Of a stretch of 19,851 nucleotides of DNA, positions 1 through 6,417 are shown piece by piece; the stretch's first letter is position 1, and each line of letters begins with the position of its first letter. The stretch covers positions 6,798-26,648 of the forward strand of contig FR903578.1 in the NCBI GenBank assembly GCA_000438115.1, written 5' to 3'. The translations under genes and the position numbers were made by a program. The notes under the pieces were generated by a model. The model saw only the letters and a program-made list of their open reading frames with translations. It ran no database searches and had not been told where the DNA came from. Source of the stretch: Prevotella sp. CAG:617. Its GTDB lineage: Bacteria; Bacteroidota; Bacteroidia; Bacteroidales; Bacteroidaceae.

Positions 1-796
1 CGCCACGCCCGCCACCATCGGCGACGAGCCTTTCCAGATGTTCAGCAAGTTCAGGAACCTGACCGTGGCCGTCGACGAAGACCGGCGCGATGGCATCCGC
101 CGGCTCATGGCCGAGGAAAAGCCCGACGCCGTCATTCTGGACGACGCCTTCCAGCACCGCTACGTCAAGCCCGGTCTGAGTCTGCTGCTGACCACCTACC
201 AGCGCCCCTACTATGCCGACTGTCTGCTGCCGGCGGGGCGTCTGCGCGAACCCGTCAGCGGCATGCTGCGGGCCTCCATCATCATCGTCACCAAATGCCC
301 GCCCAGTCTGACCCCCATTGAGCAGAACCTGCTACGCAAAAAACTGCAGCTACGCCCCTACCAGGAGCTGTATCTCACCAGTTTCAGCTACGGGAAGCCC
401 TATCCGCTACAGCCTCACAAGAAGAACCGCTGGAACAACCCTCCGGCCATTCTGCTGCTCTCGGGCATAGCGCATCCCGACCAGCTGCTCCGCCATGCCC
501 AAACGCTATGCAGCCGTGTTGAGTCGCTCACCTTTGCCGACCACCACGCCTTTTCAGATGCCGACATACAGCATCTAAACAACCGCTGGCGCCAGCTTCC
601 GGCCGGCAGTATCGTCCTGACCACCGAAAAGGACGCAGCCCGATTGCGCGCCTACAAGCTGACTGACAAGGCCCTGCTCAGAGCCATCTGGATACAACCC
701 GTCAGCGTATGTTTCATTGACGGAAGGGAAGAACATTTCACACAAAACATACTGAACTATGTTGCCGAAAATACAAGAAACCAAACAATGGATTGA
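1..796 (+). CDS. lpxK: Tetraacyldisaccharide 4'-kinase LpxK, 3' part only
   Basis: LpxK phosphorylates the 4' position of the lipid A disaccharide at the inner face of the cytoplasmic membrane. The reading frame is open from base 2 to the TGA at 794-796, so the gene enters from outside the window. The first internal Met (38) is not the start, because family sequence precedes it (IGDEPFQMF). About 264 residues are present; the N-terminal part with the P-loop and membrane anchor is missing. Diagnostic segments are GDEPFQMF, the LDDAFQHRYVKPGL block, the LPAGRLREP block and, near the end, the FADHHAFSDADI and TTEKDAARL motifs. The 3' end overlaps punA by 38 nt, suggesting co-transcription. The pairing with a nucleoside phosphorylase looks positional rather than functional. 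Identification is firm. Confidence 0.95.
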   Translation, partial: ATPATIGDEPFQMFSKFRNLTVAVDEDRRDGIRRLMAEEKPDAVILDDAFQHRYVKPGLSLLLTTYQRPYYADCLLPAGRLREPVSGMLRASIIIVTKCPPSLTPIEQNLLRKKLQLRPYQELYLTSFSYGKPYPLQPHKKNRWNNPPAILLLSGIAHPDQLLRHAQTLCSRVESLTFADHHAFSDADIQHLNNRWRQLPAGSIVLTTEKDAARLRAYKLTDKALLRAIWIQPVSVCFIDGREEHFTQNILNYVAENTRNQTMD

Positions 797-1571
797 AAGC
801 CACACGGCCCTGCGCCCCACTGTGGCCATCGTTCTGGGTACCGGGCTCGGACGCCTGGCCCGTGAAATTGAAGTGGTAGACATGTTTCCCTACGACTGCC
901 TGCCCAACTTCCCCGTATCAACCGTCGAAGGACACAACGGCCGCCTGCTCGTAGGACGTCTCGGCGGCCGCGAGGTATATGCCATGGAGGGCCGCTTCCA
1001 CTACTACGAGGGCTACTCCATGCAGGAAGTCACCTTTCCGGTACGTGTGTTTCAGGCGCTGGGCGTCAATACCTACTTCGTCAGCAATGCCGCCGGCGGC
1101 GTAAACCCCGTATTCAAAATCGGTGACCTCATGCTCATCAGCGACCACATCAACTTCTTGCCCGAACATCCCCTGCGCGGAGCCAACATTCCCCCCGGGC
1201 CGCGTTTCCCCGACATGAGCCAGGCCTACGACCGCGAATTCCTGCAACAGGCCCGCCAGATTGCCAACAGCCATAACATACACCTGCACGAAGGCATTTA
1301 TCTGGCCAATCAGGGCCCCAGCTACGAAACGCCGGCCGAATACCGCATGTACCGTCTGCTCGGAGCCGACGCCGTAGGCATGAGCACGGTGCCGGAAGTC
1401 ATTGTGGCCCGCCATTGCGGCATGCGCGTATTTGGCGTCAGCGTCATCACCAACCGCGCCCTCGACGGGCAGGCCCAGCAGGTAAGCCATGCAGAAGTGC
1501 AGAAAGCCGCCGACGAGGCGCAACCCCTCATGGCTTTGCTGTTTAAAGAAATGATCAGCCACTTGCCCTGA
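759..1571 (+). CDS. punA: Purine nucleoside phosphorylase (PNP-I, trimeric inosine/guanosine type)
   Basis: The enzyme cleaves purine (deoxy)nucleosides with phosphate to free base plus (deoxy)ribose-1-phosphate in purine salvage, in the cytoplasm. At 270 residues it matches the trimeric mammalian-like PNP family. Visible motifs are the phosphate-binding VLGTGLG (25-31), GRFHYYEGY (78-86), NAAGG (110-114), EGIYLANQGPSYET (178-191, with the base-binding Glu190), the long block from GADAVGMST to VARHCGMRVFGVS (202-228), and Asn232, equivalent to human Asn243. The phosphate loop has Thr where Ser is common. The ATG at 759 lies inside lpxK; the protein start MLPKIQETKQWIE gives a normal family length, so this start is likely. 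It is followed by two strong hairpins, suggesting the lpxK-punA transcript ends there. Preference for inosine/guanosine is inferred from family. Confidence 0.95.
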   Translation: MLPKIQETKQWIESHTALRPTVAIVLGTGLGRLAREIEVVDMFPYDCLPNFPVSTVEGHNGRLLVGRLGGREVYAMEGRFHYYEGYSMQEVTFPVRVFQALGVNTYFVSNAAGGVNPVFKIGDLMLISDHINFLPEHPLRGANIPPGPRFPDMSQAYDREFLQQARQIANSHNIHLHEGIYLANQGPSYETPAEYRMYRLLGADAVGMSTVPEVIVARHCGMRVFGVSVITNRALDGQAQQVSHAEVQKAADEAQPLMALLFKEMISHLP

Positions 1572-1591
1572 ACGCTCTTATAACGGCCCCG

Positions 1592-1616
1592 GAACGGCAT
1601 TTCCGGAATGCCGTTC
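1592..1616 (+). terminator. Hairpin just after punA
   Basis: GAACGGCAT (1592-1600) is perfectly repeated in inverted form as ATGCCGTTC (1608-1616) around a 7-nt loop, 20 nt after the punA stop. There is only a weak T-rich tail (TTCATTATA), so it may end transcription inefficiently or protect the 3' end. Confidence 0.55.
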
Positions 1617-1637
1617 ATTATACACATCCCCACAAAG

Positions 1638-1683
1638 CGGAGCGGCCCCTCTTGCCACGACAAAGGCAAAAGAGACCGCTCCG
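1638..1683 (+). terminator. Second, two-part hairpin after punA
   Basis: The outer stem is CGGAGCGG (1638-1645) with CCGCTCCG (1676-1683). The inner stem is CTCTTGCC (1649-1656) with GGCAAAAGAG (1665-1674, one extra A pair bulged). The loop is 8 nt. No T-run follows. Placed in tandem with the hairpin at 1592-1616, it could be a back-up terminator or a processed 3' end. Confidence 0.45.
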
Positions 1684-1777
1684 TTGCAATCCGGCCATGC
1701 CCCCCCGACAACCATACAGAAAAAGCCATTTAACAACTATCAAACTTTGCCGCAGGCTTTTTCCCGTTTTTTTTTGG

Positions 1778-1785
1778 TATCTTTG
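1778..1785 (+). promoter_or_regulatory. Bacteroidetes -7 element for the DUF1573 gene
   Basis: TATCTTTG matches the Bacteroidetes -7 consensus TAnnTTTG and lies 45 nt before the ATG at 1830. No clean TTTG sits 19-21 nt upstream; the region there is a C/T-rich run (1757-1775). The start of transcription would be near 1790-1793. Confidence 0.6.
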
Positions 1786-1829
1786 CAAAACATCCGTTTT
1801 TCCTTACAACACACTCGAAATTAAACCTT

Positions 1830-2921
1830 ATGTCAAAAAAACATATACTTACATTTCTGGCCACGACCTTTGCTGCCCTTGTTACCTATGCGCAGCCCAA
1901 GGCCGTATTTTCCAGCGAAGAACTGAACATGGGAATACTGCAATGGAAACGCTACATAGGCACTTCGTTTACGGTAACCAACCTGGGCAACCAGCCGCTC
2001 ACCATCACCCGCGTTGACCCCGACTGCGAATGTACCGTAGTCGAATGGCCCACCCACCCCATTGCGCCAGGACAGTCTGAACTCATACAAGTTACCTACA
2101 ACGCCCGTCAGCTGGGCACATTCAGCCGAGCCATCGGCATCGTCACCGACGAACCGTCAGACAGCATACACTACGTGTGGCTCAACGGAACCGTATCCAC
2201 CAAAATGCCGCTTGACACCGTGCGCTACGCCAACCAAATCGGCCATACCCGACTGGACAACGAAGTGCTGGAGTTTGACGACGTCAATCCGAACGACAAG
2301 CAACAGCGCGTCATCAACCTCTACAACGCCGGCAACGAAGCCGTCACTCCCGGCCTGATGCACCTGCCGCGCTATCTCACGGCTGCCGCCATACCCCAGC
2401 GCCTGCGCCCCGGCGAATACGGACAGATTATCGTAACCCTCAACGGTCATGAACTGCGGCAAAAAGGCCTGACACAAACCAGTGTTTACCTGAGCCAGCA
2501 ACCCGGCGACCGCGTCAGCAGCGAAAATGAAATCTCCGTTTCAGCCATCCTCCTGCCCGACTTCGAAACGCAGCCCGCCAATTTGGCAGCCAATCCGCCC
2601 GTACTCTCCATCAGCACCCAAAAGCTGGAACTGGAATACCCGGCCCCCAACAAAAAGGCCAAAGGACAGGTTGTCATTACCAACACCGGACGCTCGCCGC
2701 TCAAAATACAGTCGCTCCAGGTGATGCACCCCTGCATCTCGGCCGAAATTTCCAGAGCCACGCTCAAACCCGGCCAGAGCACCAAACTGAAAATCACCGT
2801 TGACGCACGGTTCCTGAAAAGTGCCAAAAGCCGCCGGCGTATTCTCATCACCACCAACGATGCCACCCATCCCAAAGCCTTTATTGACGTAACGCTGGTG
2901 CGTAGTACGCCGAAAAAATAA
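1830..2921 (+). CDS. Exported DUF1573-family protein with repeated Ig-like domains
   Basis: The 363-residue protein begins with a signal peptide (MSKKHILTFLATTFAALVTYA, cleavage near residue 21 before QPKA). DUF1573/ASPM-SPD-2-Hydin-like beta-sandwich repeats follow: residues about 25-125 with FTVTNLGNQPLTITRV and the Cys pair in DPDCECT, a less conserved second repeat about 135-235, and a third at 260-358 with VVITNTGRSPLKIQSL and LKPGQSTKLKITVDA. Such proteins are common in Bacteroidetes and are exported; their exact role is unknown, and a cell-envelope or scaffold role is only a guess. No lipobox is present, so a soluble periplasmic or surface location is more likely. It appears monocistronic, with its own -7 element and a strong hairpin 22 nt after the stop. 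Confidence 0.85.
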   Translation: MSKKHILTFLATTFAALVTYAQPKAVFSSEELNMGILQWKRYIGTSFTVTNLGNQPLTITRVDPDCECTVVEWPTHPIAPGQSELIQVTYNARQLGTFSRAIGIVTDEPSDSIHYVWLNGTVSTKMPLDTVRYANQIGHTRLDNEVLEFDDVNPNDKQQRVINLYNAGNEAVTPGLMHLPRYLTAAAIPQRLRPGEYGQIIVTLNGHELRQKGLTQTSVYLSQQPGDRVSSENEISVSAILLPDFETQPANLAANPPVLSISTQKLELEYPAPNKKAKGQVVITNTGRSPLKIQSLQVMHPCISAEISRATLKPGQSTKLKITVDARFLKSAKSRRRILITTNDATHPKAFIDVTLVRSTPKK

Positions 2922-2943
2922 AACCGTTTCAAAACGGGTAACC

Positions 2944-2978
2944 CACATGCCTCCTGCAGAAATTGCAGGAGGCATGTG
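2944..2978. terminator. Perfect 15-bp hairpin after the DUF1573 gene
   Basis: CACATGCCTCCTGCA (2944-2958) and its exact inverted copy (2964-2978) flank a 5-nt loop, 22 nt after the stop codon at 2921. TTCGTTT follows. The tail is weak, but stem strength and position support an intrinsic terminator for the DUF1573 gene. Confidence 0.75.
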
Positions 2979-3030
2979 TTCGTTTATGCCGTCTGCTCCC
3001 CAGACACACGCAAGCTTTCTGCCCAAACAA

Positions 3031-3100
3031 GGCCGGACCTTGTTTTTTTTAAGTGCCGCACATTTTTCCCAAAATCCGACCTTGTTTTTCCAACGCCGAC
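3031..3100. repeat. Degenerate 21-nt-period repeat, locus 1
   Basis: The units contain (C)CGGACCTTGTTTTT (from about 3033) and TCCGACCTTGTTTTT (from about 3075). Their ACCTTG cores lie 42 nt apart, twice 21, with a decayed unit between them (GCCGCACATTTTT) and a further partial one (GCCGACTG, about 3095-3102). The same core plus A/T run recurs at 9688-9790 and 13089-13156. There is no coding potential. Confidence 0.55.
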
Positions 3101-3153
3101 TGTCCTCCTGCACGCAATCTGCGACCCGCAAAGAAATAGGAAAGTCTCCGAAA

Positions 3154-3185
3154 TTTGCCCATATAAAACATTTTACATATCTTTG
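3154..3185 (+). promoter_or_regulatory. Strong Bacteroidetes-type promoter driving the structured RNA region
   Basis: TTTG (3154-3157), a 20-nt spacer and TATCTTTG (3178-3185) match the Bacteroidetes -33/-7 consensus in sequence and spacing. Transcription would begin near 3190-3192, at the GGACG that opens the structured region, with no ORF following for more than 450 nt. Confidence 0.85.
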
Positions 3186-3190
3186 CATTC

Positions 3191-3490
3191 GGACGTAGCC
3201 AGCCCTGACGGGGGTGGGTAAGGTCCGATTTTAAAAGAAAAAGGACGTTTACAGACGTCTTCTTCTGTGTTCAAACTTCGCAACTTTGACTAATCCCAAG
3301 AAGAAGCGGCAACGTAACGTCCACGTAGGGTGTATTATACCTTGTCGTGGCAGGTCACTGATGTGCTTGTCACCCGCATTGCATAATATCATCTCGACGT
3401 GGGCTGGCTGCGTTGCTTATCCTTGGGAAAGGCAATGCGAAGGCCTGAACACGGGATAAGCACGGTGTAACAGACTCCCACGTCTTTTCT
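3191..3490 (+). ncRNA. Candidate structured RNA of about 300 nt with long-range and pseudoknot pairing
   Basis: No ORF of 60 or more codons covers 3222-3645. The region starts right after a near-ideal promoter and is full of complementary segments. Helix 1 is 3194-3205 with 3401-3412 (11 Watson-Crick pairs plus one G-U). A long arm is formed by 3243-3249/3316-3322, 3255-3258/3312-3315, 3259-3266/3299-3306 and 3271-3275/3285-3289. A short hairpin is 3321-3325/3346-3350. An 8-bp helix 3415-3422/3454-3461 is crossed by an 8-bp helix 3375-3382/3432-3439, so both together would be a pseudoknot. A final 8-bp helix 3396-3403/3477-3484 is directly followed by TTTTCT (3485-3490), like a terminator. 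The 5' end can also fold locally (3191-3194/3223-3226), competing with helix 1. I do not recognise it as tmRNA, RNase P RNA, SRP RNA or a known riboswitch. It could be a stand-alone RNA or the leader of the gene at 3646. Confidence 0.62.
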
Positions 3491-3645
3491 GTATATACCG
3501 TTAACCACCATATATTCAGGAAAAACAATACCCACGAACAGGAGGAACAAACAGAAATGCCATCCTTCAGAAAAAGAACACGCCCTTTATCTTTTACCCC
3601 TCAGTACGCTCATTCACAAACGTTTCATTCATTAAAATCATTACT

Positions 3646-5019
3646 ATGAAGAAAAAAACAATCTTATCCGCACTGCTGTTGTGCCTGGCAGCCACTCTAC
3701 ATGCCCAAACACCCGGCAACATCATTTACCTGAAAAACGGAAGTATCATCAAAGGCAACGTGGTTGAAAGCGTTCCTAACCAACACATCAAGATTCGCAC
3801 GTCCGACGGCAGTATCTTTGTCTACCAGATGTCCGATGTCGACCGTATCGTCATGAACGAGGAGAAAAAGAACACTACGTCGGAAAACGACCCCAAGAGC
3901 TGGCAGCAAAAAGGGCATCGCGGCCTTGACTTCAGCATCAGTCTCGGTCCCGACGTCACCTTTAACAACGGAAAAGGTTCAGCACGATTCGGTACCGAAA
4001 TTGAAGGCGGAAAGAAATTCAACAAGAACTTCTACTTTGGTGTAGGTCTCGGCGTATCGGCCGGAAACGGAAACACCTCCATTCCCCTCTTTGGAAGTCT
4101 GCGCACCTTCTTCCCCGTTGACAACAGTCGCGTTACGCCTACCCTCCTCTTTCAGGGCGGTTACAGCTTCATCACCGGCGACGGTGGCGGAAGCGGCCGC
4201 ATTGTGCTGATGCCAGGACTGCAGCTCCCCGTCAACAACAAGGTTGACTTCAACTGTGGTATGGGCTATCTGGGTTATTTCGGCAACGGAGCCTCCAGCC
4301 ACGGATTCGGCATCCGGGTAGGATTCGGTTTCCACAAACCTACCGACGGCATTTTTACACCTGCACCCACGCGCGACAACGGCCTCGAATACGCTTTTGA
4401 CCTGACCCTTAAATCGCCATGGGACGAAAACCGCATAGGACTGACCGGAGACCTCCTGATTGGCTACAAGATGAATCCCAACCTCAGTTTCGGCGTAGGC
4501 TACAGCCTTGGACAAATAGAAGCGCCATACAGCACGTATGAAGAAGAAGCTACCAATGCCGACCAATCCGATGCCCACCCGACCTATTCCAAGGAAACGA
4601 CCTCTGAATATCTTATGCAACACAGTTTGTTTGTCCGCGGGAAATATCGTCTGAACGACAATAAGTTCTCACCGTTTGCTTCAGTAGATGTGGGCTGGCA
4701 CTTCTTCAAATGGAATGAGAATGCCGGACAATACGGCCTGCAAAACGGATGGGGACTTGACAAGGACAAGCTGCGCAAGGTGGGTCTGTTCCTGACTCCG
4801 GCCGTGGGCGGCTCGTTGCGTGTGGCTCCCAACTCCTATCTGGAATTTAAAATCGGTTATGAAATTGCCACCAAGGCCATCGGCAACACCGAAACCGAAT
4901 GGGTAAAATCCGGTCGCTACAACTCCTATTACAGACGAACCGTACAAAAGGGCAAGACCCTCTCGGGCATGATTTTCAACGTAGGATTTGTACACACCCT
5001 GAAATTCCTGAGCAAATAA
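3646..5019 (+). CDS. Predicted outer-membrane beta-barrel protein with a small N-terminal beta domain
   Basis: The 457-residue protein has a signal peptide (MKKKTILSALLLCLAATLHA, cleavage before QTP). A short domain at about 25-70 (IIYLKNGSIIKGNVVESV, then VYQMSDVDRI) is a module seen at the N-terminus of many Bacteroidetes envelope proteins. From about 90 on, alternating Gly/aromatic beta-strands run to the end (FYFGVGLGVSAGN, GFGIRVGFGFH, LSFGVGYSLG), and the chain closes on a barrel-like strand, FNVGFVHTLKFLSK. Cargo and function are unknown; a porin-like or structural role is inference. No convincing promoter lies next to the gene (only a poor TATCTTTT at 3588-3595), so it may be read from the promoter at 3154-3185 through the structured RNA. 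Strong hairpins follow. Confidence 0.8.
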   Translation: MKKKTILSALLLCLAATLHAQTPGNIIYLKNGSIIKGNVVESVPNQHIKIRTSDGSIFVYQMSDVDRIVMNEEKKNTTSENDPKSWQQKGHRGLDFSISLGPDVTFNNGKGSARFGTEIEGGKKFNKNFYFGVGLGVSAGNGNTSIPLFGSLRTFFPVDNSRVTPTLLFQGGYSFITGDGGGSGRIVLMPGLQLPVNNKVDFNCGMGYLGYFGNGASSHGFGIRVGFGFHKPTDGIFTPAPTRDNGLEYAFDLTLKSPWDENRIGLTGDLLIGYKMNPNLSFGVGYSLGQIEAPYSTYEEEATNADQSDAHPTYSKETTSEYLMQHSLFVRGKYRLNDNKFSPFASVDVGWHFFKWNENAGQYGLQNGWGLDKDKLRKVGLFLTPAVGGSLRVAPNSYLEFKIGYEIATKAIGNTETEWVKSGRYNSYYRRTVQKGKTLSGMIFNVGFVHTLKFLSK

Positions 5020-5038
5020 AAGCATTTGCCCTGAAATC

Positions 5039-5090
5039 ACGGCAGGATTTCCCTTTCGACATGAATGCGGCAATCCTGCCGTTGCTTTTT
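5039..5090 (+). terminator. Terminator of the outer-membrane protein gene
   Basis: ACGGCAGGATT (5039-5049) pairs perfectly with AATCCTGCCGT (5072-5082), and TGCTTTTT follows. It begins 20 nt after the stop codon at 5019. A smaller alternative pairing is GAAATC (5033-5038) with GATTTC (5046-5051). Confidence 0.75.
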
Positions 5091-5180
5091 GTAAAGACCA
5101 TCCGGCATATCCTTCTCCGAGTTTTCCGGAATACAGCGGCTCCGTTCTTCCGCTACAAACAGGTTTGCTCCCGATACGAA

Positions 5181-5231
5181 CCAAACAAGGTGGCTTGTAA
5201 AACAAATTACAAGCCACCTTGTTTGGTTTTT
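5181..5231. terminator. 20-bp perfect hairpin between convergent genes, with T-run
   Basis: Bases 5181-5200 are an exact inverted copy of 5207-5226 (arm CCAAACAAGGTGGCTTGTAA) around a 6-nt loop. TTTTTCT follows on the plus strand. It sits between the plus-strand barrel gene and the minus-strand acyltransferase gene ending at 5260, so it can act as a bidirectional terminator. The arm core AAGGTGGCTTGT resembles units of the intergenic 21-nt repeat family. Confidence 0.85.
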
Positions 5232-5259
5232 CTCCCGGTTTGTTTGAAAAAAGTCCCGC

Positions 5260-6399
5260 CTATTCGTCCTTGGTGTCAGAGGCGGCCATAATATCCCGGT
5301 AGGCCTTCTTCACGCTGCACCAGGTGTCCTGACAAAAAGCCCAGGCACTGCGATTGTCGTAGCGGATCCAGGCAATACGCACCAGCAAGGGCACGGCCAT
5401 ACCGAAGAGAGTGTAGAGCAGGAAAAAGGCGTCGTCGGTACGGTAGGTGACCACCATCTGATTGCCCATCTGGCTCCAGGGCAAGTGGTAAACGCCAATT
5501 TTAATCATGCTGACCAGACGGAAAGCCAGGGCGTGGAAGGCAAAGATGTAGAGCGTGTGCTCACCGATGTAGGCCAGCGGGCGCACCAGCTTCTCGGGCA
5601 GGCGCACCAGCCACAGCGAGACCACGCGCAACATCATGAATCCCAGCAGTCCGGTCAGGGCCAGCGAGAAGCAGCGGCCTACGGTAGAGGTGTAGGTCAG
5701 GGCGGCGCGCCACCCTACCAGCTGGAACACCACGAGCACCACCAGTCCGCCCAACGCGTAGGCCCACTGATGGCGGATGCGCGGCTCCAGTTCGCGATAA
5801 ACCACGCCGCAGGAAAAGAAATAAAGCCCCATGAGTTCACGGTAACCGCCCTGGGCCACGCCGGTCATGCGCAGCCCCTCGCCACACATCCATACGGCCA
5901 TGAGCAGGGCCGGAATGCCGATGAACAGGCTCTTGTGCCACACCCTCAGGCGCAGGCGCCGCAACAGAGCGCCCAGCAACCAGTAGGCCAGGCTGACCAG
6001 CAGCAGGGTGCGGAAGAACCAGTAGGCCCCGCAGGTAATGTTGTCGTAGCCCGACATGTTGAACAGGCAGCTCCACACGTGCTGGAAGAACGTGTGCCAG
6101 CTGTACAGCTCACTGCCCCGCCCGGAAATGATGCCCGTCAGGCTCAGCACGTTGTGCAGGCAGAGCATCACCACACTCCACTTCACAAAAGGCACGTAGA
6201 GCCGCTTGATGCGTCGCTCCACAAAGGGCTGCCCGTTGTCCCAATAAGCAGCCTTGAAAAAATAGCCGGCACAGATAAAGAAAAACGGCATGTGGAACAT
6301 ACTGACAAACCCCGAAATCCACGAAGGACAACCGGAATGCGCCAGTACCATAAAGAAGATGGCCAGGGCTTTGGCCACGGAAAAGGAAGTATCTTTCAT
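5260..6399 (-). CDS. Acyltransferase-3 family integral membrane protein
   Basis: The 379-residue protein has about ten hydrophobic segments and begins with the family signature: FSVAKALAIFFMVLAHSG with the likely catalytic His21, then MFHMPFFFICAGYFF (34-48) and basic RRIKRLYVPF. Such enzymes move acetyl or other short acyl groups onto sugars of surface polysaccharides, lipopolysaccharide or other envelope molecules, with the membrane domain carrying the acyl group across. The substrate cannot be read from sequence. It starts 18 nt after the phospholipase-like gene, so the two are very probably co-transcribed, last in the kdsA-kdsD unit. That context suggests a cell-envelope glycan or lipid target. 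It ends in TAG at 5260-5262, before the hairpin at 5181-5226. Confidence 0.85.
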   Translation of the reverse strand: MKDTSFSVAKALAIFFMVLAHSGCPSWISGFVSMFHMPFFFICAGYFFKAAYWDNGQPFVERRIKRLYVPFVKWSVVMLCLHNVLSLTGIISGRGSELYSWHTFFQHVWSCLFNMSGYDNITCGAYWFFRTLLLVSLAYWLLGALLRRLRLRVWHKSLFIGIPALLMAVWMCGEGLRMTGVAQGGYRELMGLYFFSCGVVYRELEPRIRHQWAYALGGLVVLVVFQLVGWRAALTYTSTVGRCFSLALTGLLGFMMLRVVSLWLVRLPEKLVRPLAYIGEHTLYIFAFHALAFRLVSMIKIGVYHLPWSQMGNQMVVTYRTDDAFFLLYTLFGMAVPLLVRIAWIRYDNRSAWAFCQDTWCSVKKAYRDIMAASDTKDE

Positions 6400-6417
6400 T
6401 GTATTTCAGCGCTTTTT

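Noticed and set aside
2947..3221. Two short plus-strand open frames of 81-83 codons
   Set aside because: They start inside the terminator hairpin, cross the repeats and the promoter at 3154-3185, and encode nothing recognisable.
3191..3490. tmRNA or RNase P RNA
   Set aside because: There is no tRNA-like 5'/3' end pair or tag frame for tmRNA. The conserved RNase P blocks (GAGGAAAGTCC, GGTAAGAGC-type, ACAGAA) are absent apart from chance similarities such as GTAAGGTCCG and ACAGAC.
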